From Desulfobulbaceae bacterium (GTDB lineage Bacteria > Desulfobacterota > Desulfobulbia > Desulfobulbales > Desulfobulbaceae): a stretch of DNA of 14,914 nt. The stretch is taken from contig JALSNT010000156.1 in the NCBI GenBank assembly GCA_026986885.1, forward strand, positions 1 through 14,914, read 5' to 3'. Positions 7,499 to 13,038 of this stretch are shown here, piece after piece. Below the pieces are notes generated by a model. The model was given only the letters and a program-made list of their open reading frames with translations. It made no database searches and was not told the DNA's origin. How positions within the stretch are numbered: position 1 is the first letter of the stretch; each line of letters begins with the position of its first letter. A program made the translations under genes and the position numbers.

Positions 7499-8623
7499 AT
7501 GACGACCGCAGGTAAAGGTCGATTACCGGCAAACGGTTTACCTGTCTTAATCGGCAGTGTGCCCCTGGATGATCATAAAGAGGCCCTGGACTGGATATTT
7601 TCAACAACGCCGGAGATTCCCCTCTGGCCGCAACTCCCACATCATCCGCTGGAACGGATGATGCCGCAGTTTGCCGAGGGGATTCCCTGTATTGTTGAAG
7701 AAAATATAACCGATCCGGAAGGACGTATTCTCTTTGATATAACCTATGATGGTTTTGCAGAGGAGATGCTTTCCTTTTATGAGGATTATCTTGTTGTTCA
7801 GGAAGATCCGGCCGCACTCATCGGTTCCCGCTTCCAGGTGAGCAGGGAACGGGCCAGGGGGTTGTATCTCTTTATAGAAGAGCTGGCGCGTCATGTCGAT
7901 GGACTGGTCGCGGTTAAGGGTCAGGTGTCCGGGCCGTTTACCATGCTGACCGGGATTAAAGACAGAGAGGGCAGGGCCGGGTACTTTGATGATACCATTC
8001 GCGATATGGTGATCAAGGGGATCAGCATGAAAGCGGCCTGGCAGACTCGGCTTTTGCGTGAGGAAGTTGTGCAGGTTACCGGCGCCGACGACAGGCCGGT
8101 CTTGATGTTCATTGATGAGCCGGCATTAGCCGGTTTAGGTTCCTCGGCCTTTATCGGCGTGACTGATGAGGAAATACGGGACATGGTCAATGAGGTGGCC
8201 GAGGCTGTGCATCAGGCGGGTGGCCTTGTCGGTATCCATGTCTGCGCCAATACCAACTGGTCGATTCTGCTTGCATCGGATATTGATATTCTCAGCTTTG
8301 ACGCCTTTGGTTTTTTTGACAAGATGGCTGCCCTGAGAAACGAAGTATCAACATTTTTTGATCGTGGTTCAATCCTTGCCTGGGGAGGAATTCCCACCTC
8401 TCGGGAAAAAGAAATCAATGCCCAGACCACCCCGTCGTTATGTGAGCAGTTCACCAGCCGGATGCAGGCCTTTGTGTCTGCAAAGCGAGATTTGCAGGCG
8501 CTGCTTGCCCAGACCCTGATCACTCCAAGCTGCGGCACTGGGTCAATTTCCCGGCAGGCGGCGCGGCGGGTGCTTGCCTTGACCAGGTCCACTGCCGACA
8601 ACCTGCGGGCGCAGTTTTTTTAA
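7499..8623 (+). CDS. Short MetE-like (core) methionine synthase / methyltransferase
   Basis: A 374-residue TIM-barrel protein that corresponds only to the C-terminal catalytic half of MetE; the N-terminal folate-binding half is absent. Zinc ligands are seen as HVC (H247, C249) and TPSCGTGS (C345), matching the HxC and CG motifs of MetE. The N-terminus has IGSVPLDD and PLWPQLPHHPLERM, a pattern familiar from the UROD/MetE-like methyltransferases of archaea and anaerobes. Known core-MetE enzymes move a methyl group from a methyl-corrinoid protein or methylcobalamin to homocysteine, so that reaction is the best guess; a role in other methyl transfer is possible. The ATG at 7499 is preferred over TTG 7493 because AGAGG lies 7 bases upstream of it. 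No cobalamin or SAM riboswitch fits in the 103-bp gap before it. Confidence 0.82.
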   Translation: MTTAGKGRLPANGLPVLIGSVPLDDHKEALDWIFSTTPEIPLWPQLPHHPLERMMPQFAEGIPCIVEENITDPEGRILFDITYDGFAEEMLSFYEDYLVVQEDPAALIGSRFQVSRERARGLYLFIEELARHVDGLVAVKGQVSGPFTMLTGIKDREGRAGYFDDTIRDMVIKGISMKAAWQTRLLREEVVQVTGADDRPVLMFIDEPALAGLGSSAFIGVTDEEIRDMVNEVAEAVHQAGGLVGIHVCANTNWSILLASDIDILSFDAFGFFDKMAALRNEVSTFFDRGSILAWGGIPTSREKEINAQTTPSLCEQFTSRMQAFVSAKRDLQALLAQTLITPSCGTGSISRQAARRVLALTRSTADNLRAQFF

Positions 8624-8633
8624 AGCCCGCAGG
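8602..8633. repeat. 9-bp perfect inverted repeat spanning the MetE-like stop codon
   Basis: CCTGCGGGC (8602-8610) and GCCCGCAGG (8625-8633) pair perfectly, with a 14-base loop holding seven consecutive T and the stop TAA (8621-8623). The T run is inside the loop, not after the stem, so it is not a standard intrinsic terminator in either direction. It may act as an mRNA 3'-end structure. Confidence 0.5.
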
Positions 8634-8730
8634 CCGGTGAACCATAGTTGCAGGCCGGGTCGAGCATGAAATACCCTTTGCTGCCGGGTTTTACCCCACC
8701 CCAATAAGTTGTAAAAGTGTCGTCTTTCAT
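8620..8730 (-). CDS. Candidate small ORF, 36 aa, function unknown
   Basis: On the minus strand, in the 189-bp gap between two plus-strand genes, an ATG at 8730 opens a 36-codon frame. It begins MKDDTFTTYWGGVKPGSKGY and ends DPACNYGSPACGL. The residue mix (WGG, KPGSKG, two cysteines in a Pro/Gly tail) looks more protein-like than random, and the frame stays open further upstream to about 8797. There is no Shine-Dalgarno sequence, and the stop overlaps the stop of the convergent MetE-like gene. A second, longer frame starts at 8770 on the same strand. It may be a real small protein, the decayed end of a lost gene, or chance. Confidence 0.22.
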   Translation of the reverse strand: MKDDTFTTYWGGVKPGSKGYFMLDPACNYGSPACGL

Positions 8731-8773
8731 CAGGGTCGGGACAAAATTCGACCGGCGTAATCGGCGCCATAAA

Positions 8774-8798
8774 TCTTTATCAATTCTCTTTATCAATT
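8774..8798 (+). repeat. Tandem 12-bp direct repeat just upstream of lysS
   Basis: TCTTTATCAATT occurs at 8774-8785 and again at 8787-8798, a period of 13 bases, ending 14 bases before the lysS ATG. No Shine-Dalgarno lies between it and the start codon. It could be a paired protein-binding site or an A/U-rich translation-enhancing leader. Confidence 0.6.
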
Positions 8799-8812
8799 AA
8801 CGTGTTATTTCA

Positions 8813-10339
8813 ATGAATAATGAAAACAGCCTGTTAAAGGCACGCCGCGAAAAAGCCGAAAGTCTTGCCGAATTAGGCGTGTCCCTGTTCAGCAATACCT
8901 TCAGAACGCCCCAGCAGATTAAAGAGATCCTGCCCCGAGGTGAATCCCTGGCGCCCGAGTCCCATGAAGCGGAAGGGGGAAGTTATCGGGTGGCCGGGCG
9001 CATCATGTCCATGCGCAAGTTCGGCAAGGCCGCATTTTTCCATCTCCAGGATGAGAGCGGTCGTATACAGATCTATGCCCGCCGGGATCTGTTAGGCGAT
9101 GAACTGTTTGCCCAGTTTAAGAAATGGGATGTCGGTGATATCGTTGGTGTCGAGGGAAAGCTGTTTAAGACAAAGACCGGTGAGCTGTCGGTTGAGGCGG
9201 CAAAACTGCAGATGATCACCAAGTCTCTGCGGCCCCTGCCCGAAAAGTTCCACGGCCTTACCGATGTCGAGACCCGTTACCGGCAGCGATATGTTGATCT
9301 GGTGGTCAATCCCGAGGTTCGGAAAACCTTTCGCAAGCGGGTGGAGATCATCCGTCTGATCCGTGAATTTTTCAGTAATCGCGGTTTTCTTGAAGTGGAA
9401 ACCCCCATGATGCAGCCGGTACCGGGCGGGGCCACGGCCAGGCCGTTCAAGACCCACCATAATGCCCTGGATATGGATCTTTTCTTACGGATCGCCCCGG
9501 AACTCTATCTCAAAAGACTGCTGGTCGGCGGTTTTGAACGGGTCTTTGAAATCAACCGTAACTTTCGCAATGAAGGTCTGTCCACCCGGCATAATCCCGA
9601 GTTTACCATGCTGGAGTTTTACCAGGCCTATGCCACCTACCATGATCTCATGGATATGACCGAAGAGCTGATCTCCTGGCTTGCATACGAGGTGACCGGT
9701 TCCATGCAGATCAGTTACCAGGGGGTCGAGGTCGATCTGTCGCCGCCCTGGCAGCGATACACAATGGATGAGGCCCTGGTGCAGGTGGCCGGGATTGAAC
9801 CGTCGGTTCTGCATGATGAAGCCGGGGTGAAGGCGCTTGTTAAGGAAAATGGTATTGTTCTGCAGCCGGGTGCCGGTATCGGCAAGGCAAAGACCGAGCT
9901 GTTTGAACTGCTGGTGGAGGAAAGGTTAATAAATCCGACGTTTATTACCTCCTACCCCACAGAGGTTTCCCCGCTGGCCAGGCGTAATGAAGAGGATCCC
10001 ACGGTAACCGATCGTTTTGAGCTTTTTGTCACCGGCCGGGAGATTGCCAATGCCTTTTCCGAACTCAATGATCCCATGGATCAGTATGATCGTTTTGCCC
10101 GCCAGATTGAAGAGCGTGGAGATGATGAGGAAATTCATCCGGAGCTCGATTATGATTATGTCAGGGCACTGGAATACGGCATGCCGGCCGCTGCCGGTGA
10201 GGGCATCGGTATTGATCGGCTGGTTATGCTGCTGACCGATTCACCTTCCATCCGTGATGTAATCCTTTTTCCCCATCTCAAACCGGAGAGCGCCGTTTCC
10301 GGGAAACAGAAGAAGAATCAGGGGAAAAAGAAGAAATAG
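8813..10339 (+). CDS. lysS: Lysyl-tRNA synthetase, class II
   Basis: Charges tRNA-Lys with lysine in the cytoplasm. The 508-residue length fits class II LysRS. The N-terminal OB-fold tRNA-anticodon domain (about 58-140) has VAGRIMSMRKFGKAAFFHLQD. The catalytic domain has motif 2 FERVFEINRNFRNEG (241-255) followed by HNPEFTMLE, and motif 3 GIGIDRLVMLL (464-474) followed by SIRDVILFP. The Lys/Gln-rich tail (about 497-508, KQKKNQGKKKK) is an extra basic extension beyond the usual end. The ATG is set by homology of the N-terminus (LLKARREKAESLAELG); no Shine-Dalgarno is seen. The cytochrome gene follows 18 bases after the stop, suggesting co-transcription. Confidence 0.98.
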   Translation: MNNENSLLKARREKAESLAELGVSLFSNTFRTPQQIKEILPRGESLAPESHEAEGGSYRVAGRIMSMRKFGKAAFFHLQDESGRIQIYARRDLLGDELFAQFKKWDVGDIVGVEGKLFKTKTGELSVEAAKLQMITKSLRPLPEKFHGLTDVETRYRQRYVDLVVNPEVRKTFRKRVEIIRLIREFFSNRGFLEVETPMMQPVPGGATARPFKTHHNALDMDLFLRIAPELYLKRLLVGGFERVFEINRNFRNEGLSTRHNPEFTMLEFYQAYATYHDLMDMTEELISWLAYEVTGSMQISYQGVEVDLSPPWQRYTMDEALVQVAGIEPSVLHDEAGVKALVKENGIVLQPGAGIGKAKTELFELLVEERLINPTFITSYPTEVSPLARRNEEDPTVTDRFELFVTGREIANAFSELNDPMDQYDRFARQIEERGDDEEIHPELDYDYVRALEYGMPAAAGEGIGIDRLVMLLTDSPSIRDVILFPHLKPESAVSGKQKKNQGKKKK

Positions 10340-10357
10340 TAGAGGAGAATATCCGAA

Positions 10358-10651
10358 ATGTGGAAAATTGTTCTGGCAGTTATAGTGTTTTTTGTCTGTT
10401 GCCCGTTGTTGTCGGCAAAGGAGGTAAATTCCCCAATGTGCGCCTCCTACATCAATACTTACTGCACCCGTTGCCATACCAAAGAGCGCATCTGTACCGG
10501 CCTGAAAACAAATGATGCCCAGGGCTGGCACCGGGTTATTATAAAAATGGCCGGCAATGATGCTGATATTGACAAGGATGTTCAGGATGTCGTTTATACC
10601 TGTTTGACTTCTTTGCCATCGGTTACCGACATTGTCTGCCCGCAAAAATAA
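10358..10651 (+). CDS. Small secreted monoheme c-type cytochrome
   Basis: A 97-residue exported protein. Residues 1-20 form a signal peptide (MWK, hydrophobic core, cleavage near LLSA-KE). The mature part of about 77 residues has one heme-attachment motif CTRCH (C36, C39, H40), and M64 in GWHRVIIKMAG is the likely distal ligand, as in small class I cytochromes with a W-x6-M helix. Four more cysteines (28, 46, 82, 94) lie outside the heme site and could form two periplasmic disulfides. The start is supported by GAGGAG about 10 bases upstream. It lies between lysS and lolC/E, with no obvious partner oxidoreductase. Its role as a periplasmic electron carrier is inference. Confidence 0.85.
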   Translation: MWKIVLAVIVFFVCCPLLSAKEVNSPMCASYINTYCTRCHTKERICTGLKTNDAQGWHRVIIKMAGNDADIDKDVQDVVYTCLTSLPSVTDIVCPQK

Positions 10652-10726
10652 AATGTATTCCTTCTCTGCTGTCCCGATCATGGTTTCTGATCAGCCCTCT
10701 CTTCCTCTTTCCCGCAATTTTTCCAG

Positions 10727-11950
10727 ATGACCTTTGAATGGTTTGTCAGCCTCAGGTATCTACGGGCCAAACGTAAACAAAAATTTATCTCCCTTATTTC
10801 CATCATTTCCGTACTGGGGGTTGCGGTCGGCGTGATGGCGCTTATTGTTGTTCTCTCCGTGTATACCGGTTTTACGGAAGGGCTGCGTGATCAGATCATC
10901 GGTATAAATGCCCATGTCCTGGTACAGCGTTTTTCAGGATTTATCCCCGATCCGGCCGGGACCGTCAGGGAGATAGATTCTGTTCCCGGAGTTACGGCAG
11001 CAACTCCGGTAATCTATGGTCAGGCCCTGATCAGTTCCGGAGGTCGTTCCACCGGCGTCAGTCTGCGGGGTATTGATCCGGCAACCGCCGGCAGGGTTAT
11101 CGCCATAGAAAAAAAGATGAAGACCGGCAGTTTTCAGTCCCTGCGTACACCTGCCGGTTTGCCGGCTGTTATTTTAGGGGTTGAACTGGCGAGACAGTTG
11201 CGGGTTGCCGAGGGTGGAAAAATCCGGCTTATTTCGCCCAACGGGCCGCTTTCCCCCATGGGTGTTCTGCCCAGAGTCCTGACCTGCCGGGTTGCCGGTA
11301 TGTTTGCAACAGGAATGTTCGAGTATGATTCGGGTATAGCCTTTGTCGATCTTGAAACCGCCCGATCCCTGACCGGTCTGTCCCGCGGAGTTCACGGCAT
11401 AGAGGTGCGGGTAGAGGATATTGATGGTGCCGACAGGGTAGCCGCGGCGATTGGTCGCCGGTTGGGGCCGCAATATTCGGTGCGGGACTGGATGCAGATC
11501 AATAAAAATCTGTTTGCCGCCCTGAAACTGGAAAAAGTCGGCATTTTTATCGCCCTTGATCTTATTATCCTGGTGGCCGCTTTAAATATCATCAGCGCCC
11601 TGGTCATGGTGGTGATGGAGAAAAAGCGGGATATTGCCATCCTTAAATCCATGGGCGCAACCAACGCCTCGATTATTCGGATCTTTTTCTACCAGGGTAT
11701 GATTATTGGTGCAATCGGTACCTTGTCAGGGGTCGTGGCCGGACTTGGCCTTTGCTGGTTTCTCCGGCATTATCCTATCATTGAGCTTCCCAGAAATGTC
11801 TATCCCATGTCCACCATGCCGATCAAGGTGGTGCCCCTTGATGTTACGGTAATTGGAGTTTCCGCAGTTGTTATCACCCTGCTGGCCACCCTGTATCCTT
11901 CCTGGCAGGCCTCCAGGGTGCGACCGGCCGAGGCCTTGAGTTATGAGTGA
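10727..11950 (+). CDS. lolC: LolC/LolE-family lipoprotein-releasing ABC permease
   Basis: Membrane subunit of the Lol exporter, which extracts lipoproteins from the inner membrane for delivery to the outer membrane. The 407 residues show four membrane segments: about 20-46, 272-297, 320-346 and 373-392. A large periplasmic MacB-PCD-type domain lies between the first two (about 47-270). The N-terminus FEWFVSLRYLRAKRKQKFISLISIISVLGVAVGV is a family hallmark; the cytoplasmic coupling segment EKKRDIAILKSMGAT is at 298-312. Only one such gene is present, so the complex may contain two copies of it; a second permease elsewhere cannot be excluded. The stop overlaps lolD by 8 bases. No Shine-Dalgarno precedes the ATG. 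Confidence 0.94.
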   Translation: MTFEWFVSLRYLRAKRKQKFISLISIISVLGVAVGVMALIVVLSVYTGFTEGLRDQIIGINAHVLVQRFSGFIPDPAGTVREIDSVPGVTAATPVIYGQALISSGGRSTGVSLRGIDPATAGRVIAIEKKMKTGSFQSLRTPAGLPAVILGVELARQLRVAEGGKIRLISPNGPLSPMGVLPRVLTCRVAGMFATGMFEYDSGIAFVDLETARSLTGLSRGVHGIEVRVEDIDGADRVAAAIGRRLGPQYSVRDWMQINKNLFAALKLEKVGIFIALDLIILVAALNIISALVMVVMEKKRDIAILKSMGATNASIIRIFFYQGMIIGAIGTLSGVVAGLGLCWFLRHYPIIELPRNVYPMSTMPIKVVPLDVTVIGVSAVVITLLATLYPSWQASRVRPAEALSYE

Positions 11951-12617
11951 GATTCTGCTGCAGGCGACCGGCCTGCGCAAAAGTTTTGTTCAGGGCGAGA
12001 ACAGGGTTGAAGTCCTGCGCGGAGTTAATCTTACGGCAAACCGTGGTAAAATGGCGGCAATCGTCGGCGCCTCAGGCTCGGGCAAGACGACTCTGCTGCA
12101 GATATTGGGAACCCTGGACAGTCCGGATGGAGGAGAGCTCCTCTTTGACGGTCGTTCGCTGTTGGCCTGCGGTGAAAATGAACTGAGCCGTCATCGCAAT
12201 GTCAATATCGGCTTCATCTTTCAGTTTCATCACCTGCTGGCCGAATTTACCGCCTTGGAAAATGTTATGCTTCCCGGTCGTATCGGCAGGTGCCCGGAGG
12301 GTAAACTGGTTAAAAAAGCGAAAGATCTGCTGGCAGTGGTGGGGTTGGCACACCGGTTGCACCACCGGCCGGGCGCGCTTTCCGGTGGCGAGCAGCAACG
12401 GGTGGCGCTGGCCAGGGCGCTCGTCCTGGAACCGCAACTGTTGTTAGCCGATGAACCAACGGGCAATCTGGATCAGGAAAGCGGGAATGGAGTTTTTTCC
12501 CTGTTACATGAATTGTCCGGATCCATGGGCCTCTGTGTGATTATGGTCACCCATAATATCAAGTTGGCCGATTTAATGGATAAAAAATATAGTCTTATTG
12601 ACGGTAAACTTCAGTAA
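11943..12617 (+). CDS. lolD: LolD, ATPase of the lipoprotein-releasing ABC transporter
   Basis: The 224-residue cytoplasmic ATPase powers lipoprotein release. It has Walker A GASGSGKTT (42-50), a Q-loop FIFQFHHLLAEFTALENV (91-108), the signature LSGGEQQRVALARAL (146-160), Walker B LLLADEP (166-172) and the H-loop in VTHN (H204). The Q-loop FQ-FHHLL-EFTALENV form is typical of LolD within the MacB/FtsE/LolD group. The ATG lies inside the last codons of lolC (ATGAGTGA), so translation is probably coupled. Confidence 0.96.
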   Translation: MSEILLQATGLRKSFVQGENRVEVLRGVNLTANRGKMAAIVGASGSGKTTLLQILGTLDSPDGGELLFDGRSLLACGENELSRHRNVNIGFIFQFHHLLAEFTALENVMLPGRIGRCPEGKLVKKAKDLLAVVGLAHRLHHRPGALSGGEQQRVALARALVLEPQLLLADEPTGNLDQESGNGVFSLLHELSGSMGLCVIMVTHNIKLADLMDKKYSLIDGKLQ

Positions 12618-12633
12618 ATGTGTTGTCCTGCAA

Positions 12634-12651
12634 GGGATTCGGGGAAATCCC
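12634..12651 (+). terminator. Weak hairpin after lolD
   Basis: GGGATT (12634-12639) pairs with AATCCC (12646-12651) around a 6-base loop, 17 bases past the lolD stop; alternative GGGG/CCCC pairings overlap it. No U run follows, so any terminator activity would be Rho-dependent or weak. Confidence 0.25.
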
Positions 12652-12669
12652 CCATGGTGAGGGGCTGAT

Positions 12670-12699
12670 TTGACTTGTGTCTGTTGTCTGTGCTATCTT
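12670..12699 (+). promoter_or_regulatory. Sigma-70 promoter of the structured leader / small RNA
   Basis: TTGACT (12670-12675, five of six) is followed after 18 bases by TATCTT (12694-12699, four of six), preceded by TG one base upstream of the -10 hexamer (extended -10). Transcription would begin near A12706, some 30 bases ahead of the 15-bp closing stem of the structured RNA. Confidence 0.5.
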
Positions 12700-12705
12700 T
12701 TTTCT

Positions 12706-12874
12706 AAATACTACTAAAACTCAGCCAAGCTGAAATTAGGGATACCATCGCTCTTTCCAGTGAAACAAGCGACATGAATTCAGGCTTAAATAAGGCAACA
12801 GGCAATCTGTTGTTTCGGCTTTAGCGATGTTATCCCTTTTTGCTTAAACAATGATGGTAAGCAAAATCTTTTTT
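12706..12874 (+). ncRNA. Structured RNA with terminator: riboswitch-like leader or small RNA, no known family recognised
   Basis: About 170 nt from a predicted start to a U run. Elements in order: a small hairpin TCAGC-CAA-GCTGA (12721-12733); a domain closed by a 15-bp stem with one mismatch (12738-12752 with 12823-12837); inside it a 7-bp hairpin (12795-12801 with 12807-12813, one G-T pair); then the intrinsic terminator (12838-12874). Two competing pairings are visible: GAAACAA (12762-12768) with TTGTTTC (12810-12816) would replace the inner hairpin, and TACCATC (12743-12749) with GATGGTA (12853-12859) would replace the closing stem and invade the terminator. I see no signature of GEMM-I c-di-GMP, cobalamin, SAM, TPP or 6S RNA. 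It lies 165 bases ahead of a diguanylate cyclase gene. Confidence 0.5.
12838..12874 (+). terminator. Intrinsic terminator
   Basis: TTTTGCTTA (12838-12846) pairs perfectly with TAAGCAAAA (12858-12866) over 9 bp around an 11-base loop, then TCTTTTTT ends at 12874. It abuts the closing stem of the structured RNA with no gap. It is somewhat AT-rich, consistent with a regulated terminator. Confidence 0.65.
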
Positions 12875-12905
12875 ATATCAGGTAGTCGCAATCAGGAGAC
12901 GTCGC

Positions 12906-12932
12906 ATGCTCATGTTTACATGTGGAGGATGA
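12906..12932 (+). CDS. Candidate 8-codon leader ORF
   Basis: ATG 12906 opens an 8-residue peptide, MLMFTCGG, closed by TGA at 12930-12932. AGGAG (12894-12898) sits 7 bases upstream, a better Shine-Dalgarno than the downstream cyclase gene has. The last two Gly codons contain the GGAGG that serves the next mini-ORF. It lies after the terminator and ahead of the cyclase gene, so it would be translated only on read-through transcripts. Chance is possible. Confidence 0.3.
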   Translation: MLMFTCGG

Positions 12933-12936
12933 CATA

Positions 12937-12951
12937 ATGTCGCATAGTTAA
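12937..12951 (+). CDS. Candidate 4-codon leader ORF
   Basis: ATG TCG CAT AGT TAA (MSHS), 9 bases after a GGAGG at 12923-12927 and 4 bases after the stop of the preceding mini-ORF. Its start codon is inside the palindrome GACAT-A-ATGTC (12931-12941). An A run and a T run follow. Too short to judge alone; noted because of the paired arrangement. Confidence 0.2.
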   Translation: MSHS

Positions 12952-13038
12952 AAAACATTTTTTTATAGAGAAACAGACTCTTTTTTCTGTCCTACTCTGC
13001 CTTGTTTCTTTTCCTTCGACACTTGCCCTGCATTCGCC

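Larger units (their letters stand above)
12618..13038 (+). other. 421-bp non-coding region ahead of the PAS-GGDEF gene
   Basis: No conventional gene fits on either strand. In order it holds a weak hairpin after lolD, a promoter, a structured RNA with terminator, three copies of GTCGCA (12885, 12901, 12939), the palindromes GACGTC, GCATGC, CATGT-TT-ACATG and GACAT-A-ATGTC between 12898 and 12941, two mini-ORFs, an A/T-run hairpin near 12951-12964, and a pyrimidine-rich stretch (12976-13020) running to the start codon. Confidence 0.6.

Noticed and set aside
8543..8770. Minus-strand 75-codon ORF starting MAPITPVEF
   Set aside because: Its second half is antisense to the MetE-like coding sequence and there is no Shine-Dalgarno; the overlapping 36-codon frame looks more protein-like.
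12738..12837. GEMM-I c-di-GMP riboswitch
   Set aside because: Attractive because a cyclase follows, but the conserved core and tetraloop-receptor motifs of GEMM-I are not present.
12738..12837. Retron msr-msd RNA or miniature transposable element, suggested by the 15-bp terminal inverted repeats
   Set aside because: No reverse transcriptase nearby, no target-site duplication at the ends, and an intrinsic terminator directly abuts the stem, which fits a regulatory RNA better.
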